64,000 nt of DNA, from contig NZ_JAVJQE010000013.1 of the NCBI RefSeq assembly GCF_040218065.1, positions 186,001-250,000 of the forward strand. Direction: 5' to 3'. A model generated the notes under the pieces. It worked only from the letters and a program-made list of their open reading frames with translations, was not told the DNA's origin and did no database searches. Position numbers and translations under genes: made by a program. Source of the DNA: Marivibrio sp040218065. Its GTDB lineage: Bacteria; Pseudomonadota; Alphaproteobacteria; UBA8366; Aestuariispiraceae. Shown here piece by piece: positions 51,841 to 60,780 of the stretch (the stretch's first letter is position 1; each line of letters starts with the position of its first letter).

Positions 51841-52908
51841 TTAGGACCCGAGCCGCCGCCCGGTCTGCGGATCGAACAGATGCAGCGCTTCAGCCGGCGC
51901 GCTCAGCCGGATCGGGCCGCGGGACGGCACGTCGCACGCCCCGGCGAAGCGTGCGGTCAGGCGTTGATCCTGCCCTTTCAGCGCGACGTGGAGCACCTGA
52001 TCGGCGCCGAGATGCTCCGCCAGCTCCACGTCGCCGAAAATCCACCCGTCATCGGCGACGCGCAGATCCTCCGGCCGCACGCCGACGGTGACGGCGCCGT
52101 CGGGCAGATCGATCGCGCCGGGCGCGGCGCGTCCCTCGCCGCCGTCCAGCGTCACCGCGCCGCTCTCGACGCGACCCTGCATCAAGGTCATCGCGGGCGA
52201 TCCGATGAAGGTCGCCACGAAGGTGCTGGCCGGCCGGCCGTAGACCGCCAGCGGCGGGCCGATCTGCTCCGCGACCCCGCCGTTCATGACGATCAGACGA
52301 TCGGCGAGCGTCATCGCCTCCACTTGATCGTGCGTGACGTACAGCGAGGTCACGCCGAGGCGGCGTTGCAGCTGTTTGATCTCGACCCGCATGTGGACGC
52401 GCAGCTTGGCGTCGAGATTCGAGAGCGGCTCGTCGAACAGAAACGCCTTCGGCTCGCGGACGATGGCGCGGCCCATGGCGACGCGTTGGCGCTGCCCGCC
52501 GGACAACTGATGCGGTCGGCGCTCGAGATACTCCTCCAATTGCAGGAGCTCCGCCGCCTTGCGCACCTTCTCGCGGATCTCCTCCTTGGGGAAGCCGCGA
52601 TTCATCAGACCGTAGGCCATGTTCTTGTAGACGCTCATATGCGGGTAGAGCGCGTAGTTCTGGAACACCATCGCGATGTCGCGATCGGCGGGAGAGACGT
52701 CGTTCACGACCCGGTCGGCGATCGCGATCTCGCCCTCGGTGACCTCCTCGAGACCGGCCACCATGCGCAACAAGGTCGACTTGCCGCATCCGGAGGGGCC
52801 GAGGAGCACCACGAACTCGCCTTCCTCGATCGCGACGTCGACGCCGCGCACCGCATGCGCGCCGTTCGGATAGCGTTTATGTACGCCGTCGATGCGAATT
52901 TCGGCCAT
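51841..52908 (-). CDS. Ugp/Mal-type ABC importer ATPase (CUT1 family)
   Basis: 355 aa. Walker A GPSGCGKST (about residues 36-44), Q-loop FQNYALYPHMSVY, signature LSGGQRQR near 134 and Walker B AFLFDEPLSNLDAKL are complete, and the C-terminal TOBE/MalK-like regulatory domain has VGVRPEDLRV. In this family the ATPase is often shared among several CUT1 importers. ATG at 52908 is 23 bases from the stop of the permease gene; an open frame beyond it is the permease in another frame. Last gene of the B-A-E-C operon. Confidence 0.95.
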   Translation of the reverse strand: MAEIRIDGVHKRYPNGAHAVRGVDVAIEEGEFVVLLGPSGCGKSTLLRMVAGLEEVTEGEIAIADRVVNDVSPADRDIAMVFQNYALYPHMSVYKNMAYGLMNRGFPKEEIREKVRKAAELLQLEEYLERRPHQLSGGQRQRVAMGRAIVREPKAFLFDEPLSNLDAKLRVHMRVEIKQLQRRLGVTSLYVTHDQVEAMTLADRLIVMNGGVAEQIGPPLAVYGRPASTFVATFIGSPAMTLMQGRVESGAVTLDGGEGRAAPGAIDLPDGAVTVGVRPEDLRVADDGWIFGDVELAEHLGADQVLHVALKGQDQRLTARFAGACDVPSRGPIRLSAPAEALHLFDPQTGRRLGS

Positions 52909-52931
52909 GACGGTCGACCCCCTCCCTTTTC

Positions 52932-53846
52932 CTATTTTTCGCTTTCGAGCAGGCCTTTGACGAACCAGCGCTGAAATACGATCACCACCGCCACGGGCGG
53001 CAGAATCGCCAGGATGGTGAGCGCGAAAGCCTCTTGGAACTGCGGCAGCTCGCCGCCCTCGGACAGGATCTGGTAGGCCTGCTTGATGCCGATGACGATG
53101 GTGTAGAGCTGGTCGTCGGTGGTCATGATCAGCGGCCAGAGATATTGGTTCCAGCCGACCACGAACATGATGATGAAGATCGCGGCGATCATGGTGCGCG
53201 ACAGCGGGACCAGGATGTCTATGAAGAAGCGCACCGTGCCCGCCCCGTCCAGGCGCGCGGCCTCCAGCAGCTCGTCCGGCACCGATTTGTAGAACTGCCG
53301 GAAGAAGAAGGTTCCGGTCGCCGACGCGATCAGCGGCACGATCAGGCCGGTGTAGCTGTTCAGCATGCCGAGCTTCGCGACCACCTCGTAGGAGGGCACG
53401 ATGCGCACTTCCAGCGGCAGCAGCAGCGTCAGGAAGATCATCCAGAAAAAGAACTCCGCCAGCGGAAAGCGGAAATAGACGATGGCGTAGGCGGCCATCA
53501 TCGAAATCACGATCTTGCCCACCGCGAAGCCGAGGCCGAGCACGGTGCTGTTCCACAGCATGGTGAGGGCGGTGGAGTTCTTAGTCACCCCGCCGGTCTC
53601 GAACATCACGGCCGAGTAGGTCTCCCAAAAATGATCGCCGATCCAGAGCTGCAGGCCCTCGCGGAACAGCGTCTCCGCCGAATGGGTCGAGCTCATGAAG
53701 GCGACCCACAGGGGCGCGATCAGGAACGCCGCGCCCGCGATCAGGATCAGATGCGAGGTGACCTGGCGCCAGTCGATCGGACGGCGGCGCTTGCGCTTGG
53801 CGCGGGCGGGCTCGGCGGCCCGGGCGTCGGCGGCGTCGACAGCCAT
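52932..53846 (-). CDS. Ugp-type ABC importer permease (UgpE-like)
   Basis: 304 aa, six membrane helices after a basic N-terminus of about 30 residues (ARAKRKRRRPIDWRQ). The EAA loop EAARLDGAGTVRFFIDILVPLSRTM lies near residue 200 and YAIVYFRFPLAEFFFW near 120, both close to UgpE/MalG. Its start ATG overlaps the stop of the upstream permease gene by one base (TAATG), which supports translational coupling. Confidence 0.93.
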   Translation of the reverse strand: MAVDAADARAAEPARAKRKRRRPIDWRQVTSHLILIAGAAFLIAPLWVAFMSSTHSAETLFREGLQLWIGDHFWETYSAVMFETGGVTKNSTALTMLWNSTVLGLGFAVGKIVISMMAAYAIVYFRFPLAEFFFWMIFLTLLLPLEVRIVPSYEVVAKLGMLNSYTGLIVPLIASATGTFFFRQFYKSVPDELLEAARLDGAGTVRFFIDILVPLSRTMIAAIFIIMFVVGWNQYLWPLIMTTDDQLYTIVIGIKQAYQILSEGGELPQFQEAFALTILAILPPVAVVIVFQRWFVKGLLESEK

Positions 53847-54724
53847 TAGTAATGCACCTTTCTTTCGATGAATTTGAATTGGAAGACCGTCAGCGCGAGG
53901 ACCATCAGCAACAGGACGACCGACTGCGCCGAGCTGCCGCCCAGGTCGGCCCCCAGGAAGCCGTCGACATAGACCTTGTAGACCAACGTGTCGGTCGCCC
54001 CGCCGGGGCCGCCGCGGGTGGTGACGTCGATGATGCCGAAGGTCTCGAAGAAGGCGTAGGTGACGTTGATCACCAGCAGGAAGAAGCTGGTGGGCGCGAG
54101 AAGCGGAAAGGTGATCGTCCAGAAGCGGCGCTCCGCGCTCTTGCAGTCGAGGCGCGCGGCCTCCTGTACCGACTTCGGGATGCCCTGCAAGCCGGCCAGG
54201 AAGAAGATGAAGTTGACGCTGACCTGCTTCCACACGGCGATCAGGATCACCATGAAGGCCGCGTCCGAGCCGTCTTGATTGTGGTTGAAGTCCCAGCCGG
54301 TCGCGTTGAGCAGTTGGAACATGTCGCCGATCAGCGGATTGAACAGCAGGTTGCCGATCAGCCCCGCCACCGGCGGCGCGACCGCGTAGGCCCAGATCAA
54401 CAGCGTTTTGTATGGCCCCGCGCCATGCAGGACCTCGTTGGCGCGGACCGCCAGGATCAACGCGATCGCCAGCGAGAAGAAGCTGACCAGCGCAGAAAAG
54501 ACGATGGTGAACCCCGCCGTCTCCAGCCAGACGCTGTTGAAGATCGTGTCCTCGTAATTGCGGAACCAGACGAACCGGCTGGACAGCCCGAAAGCGTCCT
54601 CGAGCAAGAAGGACTGATAGACCGCCTGCGCCGCCGGCCACAGAAAGAAGATCGCGATGATCGCGATCTGCGGCGCAACGAACAGATAAGGGATCGGCGA
54701 GTTCTGGAACTGGGTGCGTTTCAT
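53846..54724 (-). CDS. Ugp-type ABC importer permease (UgpA-like)
   Basis: 292 aa from ATG at 54724, giving an N-terminus (MKRTQFQNSPIPYLFVAPQ) of the UgpA type; a GTG at 54751 is less likely. Six membrane helices; the coupling loop reads EAARLDCKSAERRFWTITFPLLAPTSFFLL. Partner of the UgpE-like protein. The 90-base gap from the binding-protein gene contains a strong hairpin. Confidence 0.93.
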   Translation of the reverse strand: MKRTQFQNSPIPYLFVAPQIAIIAIFFLWPAAQAVYQSFLLEDAFGLSSRFVWFRNYEDTIFNSVWLETAGFTIVFSALVSFFSLAIALILAVRANEVLHGAGPYKTLLIWAYAVAPPVAGLIGNLLFNPLIGDMFQLLNATGWDFNHNQDGSDAAFMVILIAVWKQVSVNFIFFLAGLQGIPKSVQEAARLDCKSAERRFWTITFPLLAPTSFFLLVINVTYAFFETFGIIDVTTRGGPGGATDTLVYKVYVDGFLGADLGGSSAQSVVLLLMVLALTVFQFKFIERKVHY

Positions 54725-54752
54725 GAGGGGACCGCTTCTCGGCGCCCGCACG

Positions 54753-54790
54753 GCGGCGGCCGGCGAGGGTCCCCCCTCCCCGACCGCCGC
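54753..54790 (-). terminator. Hairpin between Ugp-type binding-protein and permease genes
   Basis: Arms 54753-54759 and 54784-54790 pair over 7 bp of GC, with an inner GAGGG/CCCTC stem (54765-54769 with 54773-54777). No T-run, so it may attenuate transcription or protect the upstream message. Confidence 0.4.
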
Positions 54791-54814
54791 TGCGCGCGGC
54801 GCGTCAGGCCTGGA

Positions 54815-56131
54815 TCAGCCCGAGTAGGTGTCGTGGAACCGATCGAGCAGTTGGTTCGCTTCGGCCTCGATGCGGTCGAAGCCCTCCTCGATCGACGCGT
54901 CGCCCGAGAGCATCTGGTCGTAGTACTTGTACATGACCTCGCGGATCTGGACGTAGTAGCCGAGGCGGTAGCCGCGGGTCCACTCGCCGGCCGGCTGCAT
55001 CAGCTGCAGAATGCCGACCTCGGCGTCCGGCGTGCGCTCGTAGTAGCCGTCTTCCTTGGCCAACTCGTAGGACGCCTCGGTGATCGGAACGTAGCCCGTC
55101 TCGCGGTGCCAGAAGTACTGGATCTCCGGGTTCGTCAGGAACTCGAAGAAGGCCGCGACGCCCTCGTACTCCTCCGGCGAATGGCCGGACATGGTGAACA
55201 GCGCCGCGCCGCCGATGAAGGTGCCGTAGGGCTTGTCGACGATCGACGACCAGTAGGGCAGATAGGTCGCGCCGAACTCGAACTCGGCGCTCTGCGACAG
55301 GCCGCCGAACGAGCCGGAGGAGCCGAGCCACATGGCGGTCTCCTGCTGCACGAAGGCGTCCTGGTTGTCGCCCCAGGCGCGGCCGTAATAGCCGTAGTAG
55401 CCGGCGTCCAGCCACTCCTTCACGTTCGACCAATGCATGCGCATGGCCTCGTTGTCGTACAGGATCTCGACGTCGGTGCTGTCGAAGCCGTTATTGGCGG
55501 TGGCCATCTGCAGATTGTGGCGGGAGTGGAAGTTCTCCGACCAAATCCAGGGGCTGTGCGACTGGGACAGCGCGGTGTAGCCGGCCTCCTTGAGCTTCGG
55601 CGCGATCGCCTCGAACTCCTCCCAGGTGGTCGGCGGCTCGACGCCCGCGGCGGCCAGGGCCTCCTTGTTGAAGTAGAGCAGCGGGGTGGAGCTGTTGAAC
55701 GGCATGCCGATCATCTTGCCGTCGCTGTCGGCGTAGAAGTAGCGCACGCCGGAGATGTAGTCCTCGATGTCGAAGCCCACGCCGTACTCGGTCAGCAGAT
55801 CCTCGACCGGGTAGACCGCGCCGGGCGCGTTGATGATCGTCGCCGCGCCGGCGTCGAAGATCTGGATGACGTGCGGCTGCTCATCGGCGCGGAAGGCGGC
55901 GATGCCGGCGGTCATCGTGTCCTCGTAACCGCCTTTGTAGGTGGCGATCAGATTGTAGTCGGACTGGCTGGCGTTGAACCGGTCGGCCAGTTCGTTGACC
56001 ACTTCGCCCAGGCGCCCGCCCATGGCGTGCCAGAACTGAACCTCCACGGGCTCGGCGGCGGCCGGGCCGGCGGAAAAGGCCGAGACGGCCATCGCCGCGC
56101 CCATCGCGGCGGAAAGAAGCTTGCGTCGCAT
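54815..56131 (-). CDS. Ugp-type ABC importer binding protein (UgpB-like)
   Basis: 438 aa. A Sec signal peptide covers residues 1-26 (LLSAAMGAAMAVSAFSAGPAAA, cleavage after AAA). The mature start EPVEVQFWHAMGGRLGEVVNELADRFNASQ and the segments PFNSSTPLLYFNKEALAAAG and LGSSGSFGGL follow the UgpB family, which binds glycerol-3-phosphate and its diesters. Divergence from a dimethylglycine dehydrogenase-like gene suggests that the ligand could instead be an N-methylated amine or derivative; this is inference. First gene of the operon. Confidence 0.94.
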   Translation of the reverse strand: MRRKLLSAAMGAAMAVSAFSAGPAAAEPVEVQFWHAMGGRLGEVVNELADRFNASQSDYNLIATYKGGYEDTMTAGIAAFRADEQPHVIQIFDAGAATIINAPGAVYPVEDLLTEYGVGFDIEDYISGVRYFYADSDGKMIGMPFNSSTPLLYFNKEALAAAGVEPPTTWEEFEAIAPKLKEAGYTALSQSHSPWIWSENFHSRHNLQMATANNGFDSTDVEILYDNEAMRMHWSNVKEWLDAGYYGYYGRAWGDNQDAFVQQETAMWLGSSGSFGGLSQSAEFEFGATYLPYWSSIVDKPYGTFIGGAALFTMSGHSPEEYEGVAAFFEFLTNPEIQYFWHRETGYVPITEASYELAKEDGYYERTPDAEVGILQLMQPAGEWTRGYRLGYYVQIREVMYKYYDQMLSGDASIEEGFDRIEAEANQLLDRFHDTYSG

Positions 56132-56421
56132 GCAAAGTCTCCATGTTGTCGTTGAACCGGCGGCCGTCCCCTGACGACCGGCTCGGATGAAGCGTTCGGC
56201 GGCGGGCGCAAGCGTGACGCCCGGCGACCGACGGTAGGTAGCGCCGTTCCGTGACGTCCCGGTTTAGCCGGCGCGACAGTTCGCTTACCGCTGCGTTGCG
56301 CAACGGTTACGCGACGCGCGCGCGCCGGCGGGCGCGATTCCCCCTCGCCTCTCGACTGCAGCCTCGTTACAATGAAAAATTGACTGAACGGATAGACAGT
56401 GAACGCCTGGGAGACGCGCGT
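56132..56421. promoter_or_regulatory. Divergent control region of Ugp-type operon and flavoprotein gene
   Basis: 290 bases without a gene. An AT-richer patch at about 56360-56400 lies near the flavoprotein start. The GGGAG at about 56409 is the ribosome-binding site of the flavoprotein gene. No repeat or clear operator noticed. Confidence 0.5.
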
Positions 56422-58884
56422 ATGAGCAAGCCTTTGCCGAGCGAAGCCGACGTCGTGATCGTGGGCGGCGGAATCGCCGGCTGCTCGATCGCCTATCATC
56501 TGACCAAGATCGGGATCACCGACGTCGCGCTGCTGGAGCGCAAGCAGCTGACCTGCGGGACGACTTGGCACGCGGCCGGTCTGGTCGGCCAGCTGCGCGC
56601 CACGCGCAACATGACGGAGCTCGCCAAGTACACCTCCGAACTTTTCGCCGGATTGGAGGCGGAGACCGGCCAGGCGACCGGCTTCAAGCAGCACGGGTCG
56701 ATCGCGTTGGCGCTCACCGACGCGCGTTTCGAGGAGTTGAAGCGCGGCGCCTCGATGGGTCGCAACTTCGGCCTTGAGGTGGAAGTGCTGGGTCCGGACG
56801 AGATCGCCTCGATGTACCCGCACATATCCGTCGACGACGCGCTCGGCGGCGTCTTCCTGCCGAAGGACGGCCAGACCAACCCGATCGACACGGCGACCGC
56901 GCTCGCCAAAGGCGCGCGGCGAGGCGGCGCCAAGATCTTCGAAGAGACCTTGGTCACCAAGATTCTGGTTGAGGACGGCCGCGCCGTGGGCGTCGAGACC
57001 GAGCGCGGGCGTATCAAGGCCGACACGGTCGTGATCTGCGGCGGCATGTGGTCGCGCGAGCTGGCCGGCGAGATCGGCGTCAGTCTGCCGCTGCATGCGG
57101 CCGAGCATTTCTACATCGTGACCGAACCGATGCAGGGCCTGTCCCCCGAACTGCCGGTGATGCGCGTCCCGGACGAGCACGCCTACTACAAGGAGGACGC
57201 CGGCAAACTGCTGCTCGGCTGCTTCGAGCCGGAGGCCAAGCCTTGGGGCATGGAGGGGGTTCCGGCCGACTTCTGCTTCGATGCGCTGCCTGAAGATTTC
57301 GACCATTTCGAGCCGATCCTGGAGATGGCGGTCAAGCGCTTCCCGATGCTGGCGGAGTCGGGCGTCCAGCTGTTCTTTAACGGGCCGGAAAGCTTCACGC
57401 CCGACGATCGCTATCTGCTGGGCGAGACGCCGGAGGTGCGCGACCTGTTCGTCGCCTGCGGCTTCAATTCGATCGGCATCCAATCGGCCGGCGGCGTGGG
57501 GCGCGTGCTGGCGGATTGGATCCGCGACCGACGGCCGCCGATGGATCTTGCCGACGTCGACGTGCGCCGCCTGCATCCGGCGCAAAGCGCGCGGGCTTAT
57601 CTGCGCGACCGCACGACGGAGACGCTGGGCCTGCTCTACGCCATGCATTGGCCGCATTATCAGATGCGCACGGCGCGCGACCTGCGCCGGGGCCCGCTGC
57701 ACGACCGGTTCCTCGCCGCCGGCGCCGTGATGGGCGAAACGATGGGGTGGGAGCGGCCCAACTGGTATGCGCCCGACGGCGTCGAAAAGCGCTATGACTA
57801 CAGCTACGGGCGCCAGAACTGGCACCCCCACACCCAAGCGGAATGCGAGGCGACCCGGGACGCCGTCGCCCTTTACGATCAGACCAGCTTCGCCAAGTTC
57901 CGCGTCCAGGGCCGCGACGCGGCCGCGGTCCTGAACCGGATCAGCGCCAATCAGATCGACGGGCCTATCGGCAAGCTGACCTACACTCAGTGGCTGAACG
58001 AGCGCGGCGGCATTGAAGCGGACCTCACCGTCATCCGGCAAAGCGAGACCGACTTCCTGGTGATCACCGCCGCGGGCGCGCAGGTTCGCGATTTCGCGTG
58101 GCTGACCCGCAACATTCCCGAGGATGCGCACTGCTTCGCAACCGACGTCACGTCAGGCCTGCCGATGCTGGGGGTGATGGGGCCGAACAGCCGCGATCTG
58201 CTCGCCGCTCTGGCGCCGCACGCCGATTGGTCGCGCGACGCCTTTCCCTTTGGATCCATGCAGGACGTCGAGATCGGCTACGCCAAACTTCAGGCCGGTC
58301 GGGTCTCCTATGTCGGAGAGCTGGGCTGGGAGCTATACGTTCCGACCGAGCTGTCAGCCTATGTGTATGACCGCCTGATCGAGGCCGGCGCGGACTTCGG
58401 CCTGCGGCACGCTGGCGTTCACGCCATGAACGCCTGTCGGGTCGAAAAAGGCTTCCGCCATTGGGGGCACGACATCGCGGATGAGGACACGCCGCTGGAG
58501 GCCGGCCTCGGCTTCGCCGTCGCCTGGGACAAGCCAGGCGGATTCATCGGGCGAGATGCGTTGCTGGAGCAGAAGGAAGGCGGCGTTCGGCCGAAACGCC
58601 TGATCCAATTGCGCCTTGAGGACGAGAGCGAGGCGGCGCCCCTGCTCTATCACGAGGAGCCGATCCTGCGCGACGGCGAGATTGTCGGCTCCGTCACATC
58701 CGGCGCCTGGGGGCACCGGATCGGGGCGTCGCTCGGTATGGGCTACGCCCATCACCCGGCCGGCGTCACCAAGGACTGGCTGGACAGCGGACGCTGGGAG
58801 GTCGAGGTCGCCTGCGAGGCGCATCCGGTCCGGGTGCAGTTCGCCCCCTGGTACGATCCGAAGGCGGAGCGGATGAAGGGGTGA
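56422..58884 (+). CDS. Dimethylglycine/sarcosine dehydrogenase-like flavoprotein (DAO-GcvT fusion)
   Basis: 820 aa, the length of DMGDH-type enzymes. Residues 8-30 form the FAD Rossmann motif (VVIVGGGIAGCSIAYHL) and TTWHAAGLV near 50 holds the histidine that binds FAD covalently in DMGDH and sarcosine dehydrogenase. The oxidase domain runs to about 390, followed by a linker with RDLRRGPLHDRFLAAGAVMGETMGWERPNWY, then a GcvT-like folate domain from about 460 (AECEATRDAVALYDQTSFAKFRV) with the aminomethyltransferase C-terminal barrel. It would oxidatively remove methyl groups, passing them to tetrahydrofolate. ATG at 56422 is chosen over the upstream open frame because GGGAG precedes it. Confidence 0.93.
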   Translation: MSKPLPSEADVVIVGGGIAGCSIAYHLTKIGITDVALLERKQLTCGTTWHAAGLVGQLRATRNMTELAKYTSELFAGLEAETGQATGFKQHGSIALALTDARFEELKRGASMGRNFGLEVEVLGPDEIASMYPHISVDDALGGVFLPKDGQTNPIDTATALAKGARRGGAKIFEETLVTKILVEDGRAVGVETERGRIKADTVVICGGMWSRELAGEIGVSLPLHAAEHFYIVTEPMQGLSPELPVMRVPDEHAYYKEDAGKLLLGCFEPEAKPWGMEGVPADFCFDALPEDFDHFEPILEMAVKRFPMLAESGVQLFFNGPESFTPDDRYLLGETPEVRDLFVACGFNSIGIQSAGGVGRVLADWIRDRRPPMDLADVDVRRLHPAQSARAYLRDRTTETLGLLYAMHWPHYQMRTARDLRRGPLHDRFLAAGAVMGETMGWERPNWYAPDGVEKRYDYSYGRQNWHPHTQAECEATRDAVALYDQTSFAKFRVQGRDAAAVLNRISANQIDGPIGKLTYTQWLNERGGIEADLTVIRQSETDFLVITAAGAQVRDFAWLTRNIPEDAHCFATDVTSGLPMLGVMGPNSRDLLAALAPHADWSRDAFPFGSMQDVEIGYAKLQAGRVSYVGELGWELYVPTELSAYVYDRLIEAGADFGLRHAGVHAMNACRVEKGFRHWGHDIADEDTPLEAGLGFAVAWDKPGGFIGRDALLEQKEGGVRPKRLIQLRLEDESEAAPLLYHEEPILRDGEIVGSVTSGAWGHRIGASLGMGYAHHPAGVTKDWLDSGRWEVEVACEAHPVRVQFAPWYDPKAERMKG

Positions 58885-59000
58885 GGTCTCGCGGCCGCCG
58901 CCCCGTCCCGCCTCCCGCGCAAGAGGACAGGGCTCGGGTCTCACCCCGGGCGGCCGTCAAGCCGACCCGTGATTTCGCTGCCGGCGCGCCGCCCGTCGAG

Positions 59001-59036
59001 AGCCCGGCTCTGCGTTGCGCTCCGGCCGGGACGACA
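59001..59036. repeat. Imperfect palindromic intergenic element, ccggctc...ccgggacgac type
   Basis: CCCGGC (59003-59008) pairs with GCCGGG (59025-59030) around a TCTGCGTTGCGCTC loop and ends in ACGAC. The layout is that of CCCGGC...GCCGGGACGAC elements scattered in many alphaproteobacterial genomes; recognition by eye. Confidence 0.5.
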
Positions 59037-59078
59037 CCCGATCTGAAGATCGGCGCCCCCGCCAAGGGCCGTCCGCCG

Positions 59079-59103
59079 TCACCCCGGGCTCGTCCCAGGG
59101 GAA
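59079..59103. repeat. Short palindromic intergenic element, second copy
   Basis: TCACCCCGGGCTCGTCCC and the following CAGGGG make an imperfect hairpin, similar to the element at 9420-9445 in base sequence and in position after a gene end. Confidence 0.45.
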
Positions 59104-59252
59104 AAGCGGCGCGCGCCGTCGGGCGCGAGACGCTGTCAGCCCGAAACGAAGTCCGGGCCGACGCCATAGCAGGTCGGCGGGTTGGGCTTTCCCCTCGCGC
59201 AGGGACGGACTGGAGGAGGCCTTAGCGTCGCTGCGGGCCGGTCGCCCGCCCC

Positions 59253-59711
59253 TCAGCGCACCGGGCCGTAGCCGTAGGTGTGGAGAAGAAAGCGCTCCAG
59301 CCGGTTCAGCACCTGGCCGGTGAACTCGAGCTGTTCGGCGTTGATGCCGGTCTCGCCCAGCTTGCCCGCTTGCTCGTTCAAGATCTCCTCGACCTTGTCG
59401 CGGACCTGCAAGCCCTTATCGGACAGCCGCACGCGAATCGAGCGGCGGTCATGGGTCGAGCGCTCCTGGATCAAATAGCCGTTCTCGACCATCTTGCGGA
59501 CGTTGTAGGAGACGTTGGAGCCGAGATAGTAGCCGCGGTGGGTCAACTCGCCCACGGTCAATTCATCCTCGCCGATGTTGTAAAGAATCAGCGCTTGAAT
59601 GTTGTTGATGTCGCGGATCCCCAGGCGATCGATCTCCCCCTTGATCACCTCCAGAAACTGTCGGTGCAGGCGTTCGATAAGCCGGATGACGGTGAGATAG
59701 TCGTCTTTCAC
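59253..59711 (-). CDS. ldtR: MarR-family winged-helix regulator, LdtR-like
   Basis: About 152 aa from a GTG at 59711 (GAGAGA upstream); a TTG at 59741 would add ten residues and cannot be excluded, as family members often have an N-terminal tail. The wing-helix core is VGELTHRGYYLGSNVSYNVRKMVENGYLIQERSTHDRRSIRVRLSDKG. The near-invariant DDYLTVIRLIERLHRQFLEVIK start matches the LdtR group of alphaproteobacteria, known in rhizobia and Liberibacter to control cell-wall L,D-transpeptidase genes. The gene lies in the same orientation about 130 bases after the valine-degradation operon. Confidence 0.88.
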   Translation of the reverse strand: MKDDYLTVIRLIERLHRQFLEVIKGEIDRLGIRDINNIQALILYNIGEDELTVGELTHRGYYLGSNVSYNVRKMVENGYLIQERSTHDRRSIRVRLSDKGLQVRDKVEEILNEQAGKLGETGINAEQLEFTGQVLNRLERFLLHTYGYGPVR

Positions 59712-59846
59712 GGATGGTGTCTCTCGAACTGGAAAAGCCAAACGACCGACCGCGCAGAGCCGCGCGATGCGCCTTCCCCCCGAAAACGCTTGGAAAGACT
59801 AGCCTCTAGAGAGGCTTACTGTCCAGTTGCGAATGCGCGGCGCCGC

Positions 59847-60734
59847 TCAGCTCTTGGCCTCGCGGATCATGTTGATGACGCCGGAGAAATCGACCCCTTC
59901 GGACCCGCCCTCGGCGAACGCCTCGTAGATCGCCATGGCGCGCCGTCCGAGCTGGGTGTCGGCGGCGAAACTTTCAGCCGCGGCTTGCGAAAGCTTCAGG
60001 TCCTTCAGCATCATCGCCGCCGTGAAACCCGGCTGGTAGTCGCGGTTCGCGGGCGAGGTCGGAACCGGGCCGGGCACCGGGCAGTAGGTGGTCAGAGACC
60101 AGCACTGACCCGACGCCTTGGAGGAGACGTCGAACAGCTTCTGGTGATCGAGCCCCAACTTCTCCGCCAGCACGAAGGCCTCGGCGACCGAGATCATCTG
60201 GATGCCCAGCATCATATTGTTGCACATCTTGGCCGCCTGGCCGTTGCCGGAGCCGCCGGTGTGCACGATCGTCTTGCCCATCACCTCGAGATAGGGGCGC
60301 GCGGCCTCGTAGGCCTCCTCCGGTCCGCCGACCATGAAGGTCAGCGTCCCGGCCTCCGCGCCGCCGACCCCGCCGGAGACCGGCGCGTCGACCATCGCGA
60401 AGCCTTTCTCGGCCGCCGTCGCGGCGACCTCCCGCGCGGTCTCGACGTCGATGGTCGAACAATCGATCAAGAGCGCGTCCGGCTTGGCGTGCCCTAACAC
60501 TTCGCCCTCATAGACCGATTTAACATGCGGGCCGGCCGGCAGCATGGTGATCACGACGTCGACGTCGAGCACCGCCTCGGCCGCGCTGCCGGCGATCGAC
60601 GCGCCCGCCTCCGCCATCGCGTCGAGCAGCTCCTGCGACAGGTCGAAGACCGTCAGATCATGCCCCGCCTTGATCAAATTGCGCGCCATCGGCCCGCCCA
60701 TATTGCCGACGCCGATGAATGCGATTGCGGCCAT
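59847..60734 (-). CDS. mmsB: 3-hydroxyisobutyrate dehydrogenase
   Basis: 295 aa. N-terminal NAD-binding IGVGNMGGPMARNLIKAGH, substrate-binding APVSGGVGGAEAGTL near residue 120 and the catalytic lysine in GSGNGQAAKMCNN near 170 are all conserved. It oxidises 3-hydroxyisobutyrate to methylmalonate semialdehyde, step five of valine degradation. It follows the hydrolase gene by 46 bases, so the two steps are encoded in order. Confidence 0.94.
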   Translation of the reverse strand: MAAIAFIGVGNMGGPMARNLIKAGHDLTVFDLSQELLDAMAEAGASIAGSAAEAVLDVDVVITMLPAGPHVKSVYEGEVLGHAKPDALLIDCSTIDVETAREVAATAAEKGFAMVDAPVSGGVGGAEAGTLTFMVGGPEEAYEAARPYLEVMGKTIVHTGGSGNGQAAKMCNNMMLGIQMISVAEAFVLAEKLGLDHQKLFDVSSKASGQCWSLTTYCPVPGPVPTSPANRDYQPGFTAAMMLKDLKLSQAAAESFAADTQLGRRAMAIYEAFAEGGSEGVDFSGVINMIREAKS

Positions 60735-60780
60735 GAGTTAACTCCTCCCTGCGTGTCTTTTCAGCACTCTACCGGCGCAT

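Larger units (their letters stand above)
58885..59252. other. Intergenic region with palindromic elements
   Basis: 368 bases with no supported gene. Two palindromic intergenic elements (59001-59036, 59079-59103) and a related GTCAGCCCGAA...CCGGGCCGAC stretch (about 59135-59163) occupy much of it. It looks like a decayed repeat-rich spacer between convergent genes. Confidence 0.55.

Noticed and set aside
55948..58131. 727-codon minus-strand frame over the dehydrogenase gene
   Set aside because: Antisense shadow; the plus-strand frame shows complete FAD and GcvT motifs.
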